Shown one piece after another: positions 1 through 7,318 of a DNA stretch of 64,000 bases. The DNA lies in assembly GCA_030704425.1 (NCBI GenBank), contig JAPDHM010000002.1, forward strand, positions 806,001 to 870,000, in the 5' to 3' direction. Each line of letters opens with the position of its first letter. The first letter of the stretch is position 1. The notes under the pieces were generated by a model, which saw only the letters and a list, made by a program, of their open reading frames with translations, ran no database searches and was not told the origin of the DNA. Both the position numbers and the translations under genes were made by a program. Origin of the DNA: Rhodobacteraceae bacterium IMCC1909 (GTDB taxonomy: Bacteria; Pseudomonadota; Alphaproteobacteria; Rhodobacterales; Rhodobacteraceae).

Positions 1-663
1 CGTCCCTCCGGCGTGATCATTGCCGGGCTTGAGCAATCGGAGACCTCGCGGGCGATGCTCATCAACTCGGGAATTCCTGTGGTGCAAATCATGGATATTG
101 ACGGCGAACCCATTGATGCGATGGTCGGCATTTCCCACCGGCGCGCCGGCCGCAAAATGGCGGAAGCTATTTTGAAATCTGGCTACCAAAATATCGGGTT
201 CATGGGCACGCAAATGCCTCTCGACCACCGAGCCCGCAAGCGCTTTGAGGGCTTTACCCAGGCTTTGGGCAAACAGAGTGTCGAGATCATGGATCAGGAG
301 TTTTACACCGGCGGGTCAGCTTTGGCCAAAGGCCGCGAGATGACCGCCGCAATGATGGAACGCTCCCCAGAACTAGACTTTATGTATTATTCCAATGATA
401 TGATTGGTGCAGGCGGGCTTTTACATCTGCGTGAACAGGGCATATCGGTTCCCGGGCAAATGGGTTTGGCGGGATTCAACAAAGTCGAACTGATTGACGG
501 GTTACCGCAAAGGCTGGCCACGATGGACAGCTGCCGTTTTGAGATTGGTCAAATGGCGGCCAAAATTATCGCCTCGCGCAATGATCCCACGCTGGAGCCT
601 ATGAGCAATGTGATCGAGCTATCACCTAAGATCGCTTATGGTGACACGCTGCGACGCAAATAA
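1..663 (+). CDS. LacI-family transcriptional regulator, C-terminal part (5' end outside window)
   Basis: The reading frame is open from base 1 and ends with TAA at 663, so the gene begins before the window. The visible 220 or so residues match the periplasmic-binding-protein-like effector domain of LacI/GalR repressors: the QIMDIDG-type strand, a GxxxAxxxLxxxGYxNIGFxG segment, a YYSNDMIGAGGL effector-pocket stretch and a final strand ending in GDTLRRK. The DNA-binding helix-turn-helix would lie upstream and is not seen. The overall pattern is closest to gluconate-type (GntR-like) LacI regulators, which is inference; effector and targets are unknown. It ends exactly where the convergent GST gene ends, with no gap. 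Confidence 0.85.
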   Translation, partial: RPSGVIIAGLEQSETSRAMLINSGIPVVQIMDIDGEPIDAMVGISHRRAGRKMAEAILKSGYQNIGFMGTQMPLDHRARKRFEGFTQALGKQSVEIMDQEFYTGGSALAKGREMTAAMMERSPELDFMYYSNDMIGAGGLLHLREQGISVPGQMGLAGFNKVELIDGLPQRLATMDSCRFEIGQMAAKIIASRNDPTLEPMSNVIELSPKIAYGDTLRRK

Positions 664-1314
664 TCACGCCGGGTTGGGAAACAACACAGGGGGATCGCCG
701 GCCTGCCATTTGGGGTATTTTGTCATGATCGCGGCAAAACGATCCGACGCCAAAAATCCAGAGAGCCAGTGCTGCAGGTTTGGCCAGGGCTGCGCGTCAA
801 ACCAGCTGCGGTCACTGTTGGCAAATTGCCGCACGAATGGCACAATTGCCATATCGGCCAGGGTGCATTTTGGGCCAAAAAGCCAATCTGAGCCGGCAAT
901 TTTCAGATCTAAATCCGCCAAAAATTCCGCCGCCCGTCCGCGCTCTTGTTCAGGGTCTAGATCGGGATAGCGCACGGCGTATTTCGTGTGATCCAATGCG
1001 GTTTTGAACGGCCCATCACAGCGCGCAATCCAATCATATCCCGCCTCTGGCATCGCCAACCAACCTCCTGGATCTGAGCGTTCCAAAGCCCAGAGCATCA
1101 CGTCAAAGCTCTCCTCAATCACCACGGTGGGCGTCACCAAAACGGGCACGGTGCCCTTGGGAGAACTGACGAGAAATTCTGGCGCCTTCCGCTGCAACAC
1201 GATCTCGCGCAGCTCCACGCTCACACCCGACGCCAAAATCGCCAGCCGCGCACGCATGGCATAGGGGCAGCGTCGAAAGCTGTATAAGACAGGTGGCGAC
1301 ACATCCAAGCTCAC
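664..1314 (-). CDS. Glutathione S-transferase family protein
   Basis: A 216-residue protein with an N-terminal thioredoxin-like GSH-binding domain. It has a CPYAMRAR motif with Cys16 at the expected active-site position, the cis-proline turn in KGTVPVL and the glutathione-contacting E-S pair in IEESFDV, followed by an all-helical C-terminal domain. Cys at the active site suggests a glutaredoxin-like, omega or beta type enzyme rather than a Ser/Tyr GST. The substrate is unknown. The GTG start overlaps the stop of mtaB (GTGA, 4 bp), so the gene is the last of a dapF-mtaB-GST operon and is probably translationally coupled. Confidence 0.88.
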   Translation of the reverse strand: MSLDVSPPVLYSFRRCPYAMRARLAILASGVSVELREIVLQRKAPEFLVSSPKGTVPVLVTPTVVIEESFDVMLWALERSDPGGWLAMPEAGYDWIARCDGPFKTALDHTKYAVRYPDLDPEQERGRAAEFLADLDLKIAGSDWLFGPKCTLADMAIVPFVRQFANSDRSWFDAQPWPNLQHWLSGFLASDRFAAIMTKYPKWQAGDPPVLFPNPA

Positions 1315-2567
1315 GCGGCCCGCCCATGCAATTGCGTGCCAGAGGTCGATGTGATCTCCGCAGAGATAATCTGACCTTCCTGTTGCGCATGATCAAAAGT
1401 CACTTCGGCAAATTGCTGTGTTCGGCCCATAGTGGGCCTCTCCATCAACACGCTGTGCGTTTGTCCGATCTGAGCCGCCAGATGGCGCGCAACCTGGCGC
1501 TCTCCAGCCTGGCGAAGACGGGCGGCACGGTCTTTGATCGCGCGGCCGTTAACTTGCGGCATGCGGGCCGCGGGGGTTCCGTTGCGCACCGAATAGGGAA
1601 AGACATGTAGCCACGTGAGATTGCAGTCTCGAACCAGCGCCAAGGAATTCTCAAAATGGGCTTCGGTTTCAGTTGGGAACCCGGCGATAATATCCGCCCC
1701 AAAGGTCATCTCAGGGCGCAGGCGCAGCGCCTCCTCTGTGAACCGAATGGCATCATCGCGCAAATGTCGCCGCTTCATGCGCTTCAAAATTAGGTCGTCG
1801 CCATGCTGCAAAGACAGGTGTAAATGCGGCATCAAACGCGGCTCTGTGGCAATGGCCTGCATCAATGCTGGATCCACTTCAATGGAATCAATTGAGCTGA
1901 TCCGCAGGCGGGGCAAATCTGGAACCAGTTTCAGGATCCGAAGCACCAAATCCCCCAAACGCGGGGTCGCCGGCAGATCTGCGCCCCAACTTGTCATATC
2001 CACACCCGTCAGAACAATCTCCGCGTAGCCGCGATCCACCAGTCTTTTGACTTGATCCACCACAACCCCAGCCGGCACAGAGCGCGAATTGCCGCGACCA
2101 AATGGGATAATGCAAAACGTACAGCGGTGATCACAGCCATTTTGCACTTGCACATAAGCGCGGCTGCGGGTTCCGAAACCGTCGATCAAATGACCCGCCG
2201 TTTCGGTAACAGACATGATGTCATCGACCTGCACCGGCTCTGTGCCATACTCTCCGGCCAACCCGGCCCAAGTTTCTGGCTGCATTTTTTCCGTGTTCCC
2301 AAGCACAACATCCACTTCGGACATCTGCGCAAAGGTATCAGGCTCAGTCTGCGCAGCGCAACCGGTTACGATCAACTTGGCTTGCGGGTGTGTGCGACGC
2401 AGCTTGCGGATGTCTTGCTTGGCTTTGCGCACCGCCTCCGCAGTCACGGCGCAGGTATTCACCACCACCGTATCGGTGAGACCGGATTGACCTGCCAGCT
2501 CTTTCATCGCCTCGGTTTCATACATGTTCAACCGGCAGCCATGATTTGAAAAGATTGGCGCATTCAT
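1311..2567 (-). CDS. mtaB: tRNA t6A37 methylthiotransferase MtaB
   Basis: A 418-residue radical-SAM enzyme that converts t6A37 to ms2t6A37 in ANN-decoding tRNAs. The N-terminal methylthiotransferase domain has the three cluster cysteines (HGCRLN, NTCAV and TGCAAQ), and the radical SAM CxxxCxxC motif appears as CDHRCTFC with the typical downstream [12 protein letters not shown]-terminal TRAM-like region follows. The NHGCRLN opening and a length near 420 favour MtaB over MiaB or RimO. The ATG overlaps the dapF stop as ATGA, and its own stop overlaps the GST start. The ms2t6A product is relevant to tRNA-Lys(UUU), whose gene lies just beyond dapF; that proximity may be chance. Confidence 0.93.
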   Translation of the reverse strand: MNAPIFSNHGCRLNMYETEAMKELAGQSGLTDTVVVNTCAVTAEAVRKAKQDIRKLRRTHPQAKLIVTGCAAQTEPDTFAQMSEVDVVLGNTEKMQPETWAGLAGEYGTEPVQVDDIMSVTETAGHLIDGFGTRSRAYVQVQNGCDHRCTFCIIPFGRGNSRSVPAGVVVDQVKRLVDRGYAEIVLTGVDMTSWGADLPATPRLGDLVLRILKLVPDLPRLRISSIDSIEVDPALMQAIATEPRLMPHLHLSLQHGDDLILKRMKRRHLRDDAIRFTEEALRLRPEMTFGADIIAGFPTETEAHFENSLALVRDCNLTWLHVFPYSVRNGTPAARMPQVNGRAIKDRAARLRQAGERQVARHLAAQIGQTHSVLMERPTMGRTQQFAEVTFDHAQQEGQIISAEITSTSGTQLHGRAA

Positions 2568-3394
2568 TGGAGGCTCTCCAGAAATTGCGCAGTCAGCACG
2601 CCGTCAAACACATGCATGGTTGCGCCCGTCATCCAGACACCATCTTCACGCCAATCGATGTCAATCAAACCGCCGTCGAGCTGAATTTCAACCCTCCGCC
2701 CGGTGAGGCCCAGACGCGCCGCCGCAACCGCCGTGGCGCAAGATGAGGAGCCAGAGGCCAAAGTCACCCCCACACCGCGCTCCCAGACCCGCATCCGCAG
2801 GCGGTTCTGTGCCATAACATGGGCAAATTGCACATTGGTGCGCTCAGGAAACAGAGGGTCATGTTCAAACCTTGGTCCAAATTGCGCCAAATCTACCTCT
2901 TCGGCATCTTCGACAAAAAACGTGCAATGCGGATTGCCCATGCCTGTGGCCGTCGGTCGACCTTCAAGCGGCAGATGCAAAGTCTCCATTTCCCGTGCCA
3001 AGGGCACCTCATCCCACATCAGCATGGGATGACCCATATTGACGCTCATCAAAGCGCCCTCCTGACAAGCCTGCAAGACACCGCGCTCCGTAATCAAAGA
3101 GAGGGTCTTGCGCCCCAAACGCTGCATCTCATATTGCGCAACGCAGCGCGTGGCATTGCCGCAAGCGCCCGCGGTCGAGCCATCTGCGTTGAAAAAGGTT
3201 AAGGCGACATCCGCCTGCGGCGAATCACTTATCACCGCCAGTTGGTCAAACCCCACACCCAGATGACGATTCCCTAATCCGCGGGCAATTTCTGCCGAAA
3301 TCACTGGCCCATGCCCGCGCGAATCGACAATAACAAAGTCATTGCCGAGCCCATGCATCTTCATAAAGGAAATCTGCTGCGTCATGATGGCCAT
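2564..3394 (-). CDS. dapF: Diaminopimelate epimerase
   Basis: A 276-residue PLP-independent epimerase that interconverts LL- and meso-diaminopimelate for lysine and peptidoglycan synthesis. Both catalytic cysteines are in the expected contexts, GACGNATRC in the N-terminal half and [10 protein letters not shown] in the C-terminal half. The N-terminal [15 protein letters not shown] signature and the GNPHCTFFV segment are also present. The first residues may be over-called: ATG codons exist at residues 1 and 4. It is the first gene of the minus-strand operon with mtaB and the GST gene and is divergent from the tRNA-Lys gene. Confidence 0.95.
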   Translation of the reverse strand: MAIMTQQISFMKMHGLGNDFVIVDSRGHGPVISAEIARGLGNRHLGVGFDQLAVISDSPQADVALTFFNADGSTAGACGNATRCVAQYEMQRLGRKTLSLITERGVLQACQEGALMSVNMGHPMLMWDEVPLAREMETLHLPLEGRPTATGMGNPHCTFFVEDAEEVDLAQFGPRFEHDPLFPERTNVQFAHVMAQNRLRMRVWERGVGVTLASGSSSCATAVAAARLGLTGRRVEIQLDGGLIDIDWREDGVWMTGATMHVFDGVLTAQFLESLQ

Positions 3395-3440
3395 ATATCG
3401 GTGTAATTAAGAGGAATCCAGCAATAGATCAGAAAAGCCC

Positions 3441-3469
3441 TTGACCCCGCCCTCTACCCTTTCTAGACA
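3441..3469 (+). promoter_or_regulatory. Probable sigma-70 promoter of tRNA-Lys
   Basis: TTGACC at 3441-3446 and TAGACA at 3464-3469 are separated by 17 bp, about 10 bp before the tRNA 5' end. The -35 box is good and the -10 box is weak. Spacing and position are the main support. Confidence 0.4.
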
Positions 3470-3479
3470 CCGCCGCAGT

Positions 3480-3555
3480 GGGCCCTTAGCTCAGCCGGTA
3501 GAGCAACTGACTTTTAATCAGTAGGTCGATGGTTCGAACCCATCAGGGCTCACCA
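3480..3555 (+). tRNA. tRNA-Lys (anticodon UUU)
   Basis: A 76-nt cloverleaf with a 7-bp acceptor stem (one G-U pair), D arm, a 5-bp anticodon stem closing a CTTTTAA loop with anticodon TTT, a T arm with GGTTCGAACC, discriminator A and an encoded CCA. A strong terminator follows immediately. A fossil tyrosine integrase end lies about 200 bp downstream, consistent with this tRNA having served as an integration site; no duplicated 3' end was seen by eye. Confidence 0.97.
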
Positions 3556-3562
3556 CTTATTC

Positions 3563-3597
3563 AAAGGCTTAGGCTTAGTGGCCTAAGCCTTTTGTTT
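3563..3597 (+). terminator. Rho-independent terminator after tRNA-Lys
   Basis: A perfect 12-bp stem (3563-3574 with 3581-3592) closes a 6-nt loop TTAGTG and runs into TGTTTTT. It sits 8 bp after the tRNA CCA end and terminates the tRNA transcript. Confidence 0.88.
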
Positions 3598-3750
3598 TTC
3601 TCAGCGAGACACTCAGCGAGACAAAGTGACGTGGGGCCACGTTCAATTACGCCTTGCTGTACTTAATCTTCGAGCCTACGTCCGCCACGCGCCCGCGCGC
3701 CTTCGCATCGATGCAAACTATTTAGGTCTAGCAATAAATGCGCTTCCTAA

Positions 3751-3939
3751 AAGTTACTGCAATCCCTTCAAGGTGCAACAAGTCACAGCGGACGTAGGAC
3801 ATACATCACCAAGTTGGCAAATGCTGGCATCAACGTGCGCTTGTTAGCAGAGCTTGCCGGTCACAAGCACATCAGCACCACTCAACGCTATATAGATGTA
3901 AACGACACACAGTTGGCACACGCTGTGGAGCTGCTGTGA
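3751..3939 (+). pseudogene. Tyrosine integrase, C-terminal relic
   Basis: This frame is open for 62 codons after a TAA at 3748-3750 and ends with TGA at 3937-3939. It lacks a start. It encodes the end of a phage-type tyrosine recombinase: a SHSGRRT segment, then a LAxLAGHKHISTTQRYID motif holding the histidine of box III and the nucleophilic tyrosine. The first catalytic arginine region is missing, and the bases before 3751 resemble integrase only in broken frames. It is therefore a decayed relic of an element that entered at the neighbouring tRNA-Lys gene. It is unrelated in sequence to the intact recombinase at 5281-6255. Confidence 0.8.
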
Positions 3940-4088
3940 TGGGTAATAAAGGTGTGCTTGCACTACGCAAGCAGCTCAAACGAGAGCAGCTGCACGTTGT
4001 ATGGCTTGAGCAGCACTTGCCCCCCACTCACGTCAGCTCAACAGTGCACAGCAGCGAGTCGCAAAGCTGTGTGTGCTGGAATGTGTAG
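3939..4088 (+). CDS. Small ORF (49 aa) following the integrase relic, unrecognised
   Basis: An ATG overlaps the relic integrase stop (TGATG) and opens a 49-residue frame ending in TAG at 4086-4088. The product is Lys/His/Ser/Cys-rich, begins MGNKGVLALRKQLKREQL, and shows no recognisable domain. The stop-start overlap is typical of a coupled downstream gene, so it may be a small passenger gene of the lost element or just a fortuitous frame. No ribosome-binding site other than coupling is evident. Confidence 0.25.
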   Translation: MGNKGVLALRKQLKREQLHVVWLEQHLPPTHVSSTVHSSESQSCVCWNV

Positions 4089-4124
4089 GTGCAGATACAG
4101 CCTTGCCAACACGCGACAGGCGCA

Positions 4125-4157
4125 ACAAAAAAGAGCGACGCCGAAGCGCCGCTCTCT
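4125..4157 (-). terminator. Rho-independent terminator of the porin gene
   Basis: Read on the minus strand, a GC-rich stem (AGAGCG-CGC / GCG-CGCTCT, one internal mismatch) closes a TTCG tetraloop at 4132-4155 and is followed by six T residues. It lies about 25 bp past the porin stop codon. Confidence 0.8.
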
Positions 4158-4179
4158 CTTTAACCTAAATCAGTTTCGC

Positions 4180-5145
4180 TTAGAATGCGAAGTTCAAACC
4201 AACAGTTGTCAGGTCTTCGGCTGTATCGGGTTTGTCGTGCATTGCTGCGAAAGCAGATGCGCCACCACCGAGTGCGTAATCAACAATGATTGTAGTCGCG
4301 TCTGCTTCGTCAAGTGCGAAAGATGCAACCATTCCGCCAGCTGAATATTTAACAGAAGCGTCCCACTCGTCGCCGAGGGAGCCGTCAGAACCTGGCTTGA
4401 TTGTTGTGTAACCAATAGTCAAAGCGTCCATTGCGTATGAGAAACCAACAGATGTGTCGTCTTCACCATCGTCTGACTCGTCGGACATGGCAGCATTCAC
4501 AGTCAAATCACCCATTGCATAAGATGCAGAGATGCCAGTAGCGTCACCACCGGCGTCGTCGTTGTCTGTGCCAGTGAATGTGAGTGCTACGCCACCTACG
4601 TTACCGCCGACTTTGTAAGAGCTTGTAGAACCTTCTTGATCGGATGTCAGTGCGACACTCCAACCAGCAACGGAGCCAGAAATCATTACGTCTTCTGCGC
4701 CTTGAGTGTCATCAAACAAGTTGTCGATGCCAGCTTGGTCTACAGTCAATGTCCAGCCGTTGTATGAAACTGCAACGTCTGCGTCACCGGCGGTGTTGCC
4801 TTGTGCTTCAAGCTCATCGTCATCGTTATAGTCGATTTTGTTACCAGCGCCCATGTCGAAGCCAACGGATACGGACACGCCGTTATCGGATTCAGCAGAA
4901 GCAGTGATGTCGAAGTCATAGTATGACTCAAAGAACATATCGACACGTGTTGCGTCGGATGCACCGTTGTCATCGATCAGTGCAACGCCAGCTGTGCCGG
5001 AGAAAGATACGTCAGCTTGGGCAACGCCAGCGGCGAGAACCAGTGATGTAGTCGTAAGGAGGATGCGTTTCGGTGTATAATAGACGTCAAAAAATATTCT
5101 ACACTTCAGAAGAATAAAATGCTCTAAAAAATCCCAATTTATCAA
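4180..5145 (-). CDS. Outer-membrane porin with a displaced 5' end
   Basis: Residues from about 26 onward read as a normal roseobacter porin. A signal peptide (KRILLTTTSLVLAAGVAQA, cleaved before DVSFSG) is followed by acidic, Gly-rich alternating strands and a terminal aromatic (GLNFAF) needed for beta-barrel assembly. In relatives the signal peptide starts Met-Lys; here the codon before AAA (5071-5073) is CCG, not ATG. The only in-frame start available upstream is TTG at 5143-5145. It would add 25 unlikely residues, has no ribosome-binding site, and lies in AT-rich sequence unlike the gene. The native start, RBS and promoter therefore seem to have been replaced, and the gene may be silent. 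The barrel itself looks intact. Confidence 0.75.
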   Translation of the reverse strand: MINWDFLEHFILLKCRIFFDVYYTPKRILLTTTSLVLAAGVAQADVSFSGTAGVALIDDNGASDATRVDMFFESYYDFDITASAESDNGVSVSVGFDMGAGNKIDYNDDDELEAQGNTAGDADVAVSYNGWTLTVDQAGIDNLFDDTQGAEDVMISGSVAGWSVALTSDQEGSTSSYKVGGNVGGVALTFTGTDNDDAGGDATGISASYAMGDLTVNAAMSDESDDGEDDTSVGFSYAMDALTIGYTTIKPGSDGSLGDEWDASVKYSAGGMVASFALDEADATTIIVDYALGGGASAFAAMHDKPDTAEDLTTVGLNFAF

Positions 5146-5280
5146 TAAGTTAAATATTGGAGATTTTTATCTTGAACAAATGAGAACTTTAAGAACGGTA
5201 CAGAATAGCAACATTCAGGGTTTAAGTTCTGAAATGTAGAAAAAAGGTGTGACATAGTTAGCAGAGTAGAATGGTAGTCA

Positions 5281-6255
5281 GTGATGATAAAAACTTTTAA
5301 AAAAATAAAGACCTTTCAATCATTTAGATTTGGAAAAAACACCACTAATGAAGCTGTAGAAAATGTATCATTTGAACACTTTTTTTTACAAAGATATTAT
5401 CCGTTTTCTCAATCAACTAAGCGTAGAAGCAAACTTGATTGGTATGTTTATTACAAACACTTGGCAGACCCATTCGGACACAAATTATTAACAGAAATTT
5501 GTGCTGAAGATTTAGATACATGGATGACCCAACAAATTCAGCAAAAATATAAACCATCTACTGTCAATAAACATGCTGGGCTTTTAAATCGCATATTAAA
5601 CGTTGCTGTAGAATGGGAATATCTCAAGAAAAATCCCTTTAAAAAGTCAATCATAAAAAAGTTCCCAACTGGTGATCATGTTCAACGTTTTTTGGTTCCT
5701 GAAGAAATACGACGGTTGCTAAGTGCATGTTCCAAAGAGCAGCATCCATATCTTTATTTCTTTGTAAAATTATTATTGCTTACAGGTGCGCGAAGTAGTG
5801 AATTACGATTATGCAAATGGAGCGATGTAAACTTCACAAAAGGTGAACTATATATCGGACTATCTAAAAATGGACGAAGTCGGCGCATTATTCTGAGTAA
5901 TGCCTCCATCAAAGAACTTTATTGCATCAAAGAAAAGTCAGAAAGTTTAGGGACCCCCACGATGGCTTCAAACTGGGTTTTTACAAACCCAAAAACTCAG
6001 CTGCCCTATACCAGTATGCAAATAGCCTTTGCAAAAGCACGCAATACAGCTCAATTAAACAATGTAAGGATCCACGATCTCCGCCACACCTTTGCAAGTT
6101 TACTAATCAATAATGGTGCAAGCATTTATGAAGTACAAAAACTTCTCGGGCATCATCACGTATCAATGACAGAACGTTATGCACATTTATTCCCGAATAC
6201 CCTGAAAGACCGAACAGAGATAATTGCAGACTCCCTATTATATGTCCCAGAATAA
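5281..6255 (+). CDS. Tyrosine recombinase/integrase
   Basis: A 324-residue phage-type integrase, starting at GTG 5281 or ATG 5284. An N-terminal SAM-like core-binding domain (about residues 30-125, with YKPSTVNKHAGLLNRIL) precedes the catalytic domain (about 135-310). All catalytic residues are visible: Arg171 in TGARSSELR, Lys196, the HDLRH box at 265-269, His291 in LLGHHHVS and the nucleophile Tyr300 in TERYAHLF. The gene is markedly AT-rich, with codon use unlike its neighbours, which indicates horizontal origin. No excisionase, cargo or obvious att repeats accompany it. Nested palindromes lie directly downstream. Confidence 0.9.
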   Translation: MMIKTFKKIKTFQSFRFGKNTTNEAVENVSFEHFFLQRYYPFSQSTKRRSKLDWYVYYKHLADPFGHKLLTEICAEDLDTWMTQQIQQKYKPSTVNKHAGLLNRILNVAVEWEYLKKNPFKKSIIKKFPTGDHVQRFLVPEEIRRLLSACSKEQHPYLYFFVKLLLLTGARSSELRLCKWSDVNFTKGELYIGLSKNGRSRRIILSNASIKELYCIKEKSESLGTPTMASNWVFTNPKTQLPYTSMQIAFAKARNTAQLNNVRIHDLRHTFASLLINNGASIYEVQKLLGHHHVSMTERYAHLFPNTLKDRTEIIADSLLYVPE

Positions 6256-6318
6256 AAATGGAGTGGAACATAGACGAATTTCTGAAATGCAGTTTTACTT
6301 CTAGCCATTTGGTTGAGG

Positions 6319-6472
6319 GCGGTGGAGGGAGTGGAGCAATTTCCATGTAACTTACGAAATGCCATCGCAGTGTAAAACACTGTTTTCCTATTATACCGTA
6401 ATATACGATGTAAAACATAAGGTTATATATACTGTAATTGTTTCGGTATAATTGCTCCACTCGCTCCACTGC
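6319..6472. repeat. Nested inverted repeats downstream of the recombinase
   Basis: Outer arms 6319-6341 and 6450-6472 are inverted copies matching at 21 of 23 positions. A second pair, ATTATACCG at 6390-6398 and CGGTATAAT at 6444-6452, lies inside and abuts the right arm. A third, CAGTGT-AAA-ACACTG, is at 6368-6382. A looser copy of the GGTGGAGCAA arm motif recurs in inverted orientation near 6510. The segment between the arms is AT-rich. Such symmetry beside a recombinase suits a core recombination site or a folded transcript, but function is inference. The right arm also lies inside the degenerate reading frame at 6423-6656. Confidence 0.6.
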
Positions 6473-6656
6473 TCCCCACTAATAGGGGCCGAAAGCGCGT
6501 AACGGAGGCTTGCTCCACCGCTACGCTCCCCTCTTTTTGCACAGTGGGGAGATACTTCAGCTCGCGATGCACAAGCGCGAACTTTGTCATACCCTTGTAG
6601 TCTCCGGCGCTGAACTTCCGTCCTGTGATTTCAAAGCCTGCCGCATTTAACGCGCC
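6423..6656 (-). pseudogene. Unidentified gene fragment, in frame behind the Sel1 stop
   Basis: Directly after the TGA that ends the Sel1 gene, the same frame stays open for 77 codons before TAA at 6423-6425. The first half reads like real protein (for example FEITGRKFSAGDYKGMTK and ALVHRELKYLPTVQ); the tail is Gly/Ser-rich and overlaps the right arm of the inverted repeat. It has no start of its own. I read it as the 3' end of a mobile-element gene joined to the Sel1 gene by recombination. I do not recognise the family. Confidence 0.4.
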
Positions 6657-7142
6657 TCAGATGCGGTGCTGTAAATATCCTGCCATAGCGGCGGCTGATG
6701 TTGCCTCATCGACGTTTGAAAAGACAATGCTGTACCACATATGCGCCTGCACCCTGCTTTGCGCCACGCCTTTTCCAAATTCGAACAAGAGCCCCAACCG
6801 GCTTTGCGCACCGCGATGCCCGTTGGTGGCTGCCAAACGGTACCAACTATCGGCCTTGCTATAGTCGAATAATACGCTGTCTTGGTCCTCGTACATTTTG
6901 GCCAAATTGTATTGCGCCTCAACGTCCCCTTGAGACGCGGCCCTATGAAACCCCGCAAGTGCCTTTGCAGGGTCTTGCAAGCCGCTGTGACCATGTTGAT
7001 AAACTCCGGCCAGCTTGGTCTGTGCGGCTGCAGCACCCATGGTTTCACCGTGCCGATTGTCCTGCGCAAAGGCGCGCGGCGCGCAGGACAATAAAAGGCA
7101 GATCACCGCTGAAATTCGGTTAAAACGTTGCATGGCATCCAT
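6657..7142 (-). CDS. Secreted Sel1-repeat protein, probably C-terminally truncated
   Basis: A 161-residue protein with an N-terminal signal peptide (hydrophobic residues about 9-26, cleavage near AFA-QD) and at least two Sel1-type TPR repeats. The repeats carry the hallmark spacing AxxxLAxxY...DxxKAxxWYRxAAxxGxxxAQ and HMWYSIVFSN. Such proteins are periplasmic or secreted scaffold proteins of mostly unknown role. Family members normally continue with a helix rich in AQxxAxxC; here the frame stops at HRI-TGA, exactly where the sequence becomes foreign, so the end seems to have been lost. ATG is possible at 7142 or at 7133; only the latter has a GGA at a workable distance. Confidence 0.75.
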   Translation of the reverse strand: MDAMQRFNRISAVICLLLSCAPRAFAQDNRHGETMGAAAAQTKLAGVYQHGHSGLQDPAKALAGFHRAASQGDVEAQYNLAKMYEDQDSVLFDYSKADSWYRLAATNGHRGAQSRLGLLFEFGKGVAQSRVQAHMWYSIVFSNVDEATSAAAMAGYLQHRI

Positions 7143-7285
7143 TAAAATTAATATTACTCAATGGCTTATGTTTTGGGCCAATCGAGGTGCAGGGGAATTT
7201 GTTAACCCGATATTAACTTGATGGCGAAATGCGATCAACGAAACTCAGTGGAAATGAGCCGGAAAAGTTACTTTATGGTTAATGT

Positions 7286-7310
7286 GGAAAGGCGCCCGAA
7301 GGCGCCTTCC
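7286..7310 (-). terminator. Terminator-like hairpin closing the betaine operon
   Basis: An 8-10 bp GC-rich stem (GGCGCC core with AA/TT flanks) closes a 4-nt loop about 9 bp after the stop of the last operon gene. The T-rich part is inside the stem rather than after it, so termination efficiency is uncertain. Confidence 0.6.
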
Positions 7311-7318
7311 TAGGTGCC

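Noticed and set aside
3600-3623. Two tandem copies of CTCAGCGAGACA after the tRNA terminator
   Set aside because: Only two 12-bp units with no link to tRNA or integrase sequence; noted but not enough to call an attachment site.
5281-6660. A prophage or integrative conjugative element
   Set aside because: Only a recombinase and a gene fragment are present; no structural, replication, transfer or excisionase genes lie within reach.
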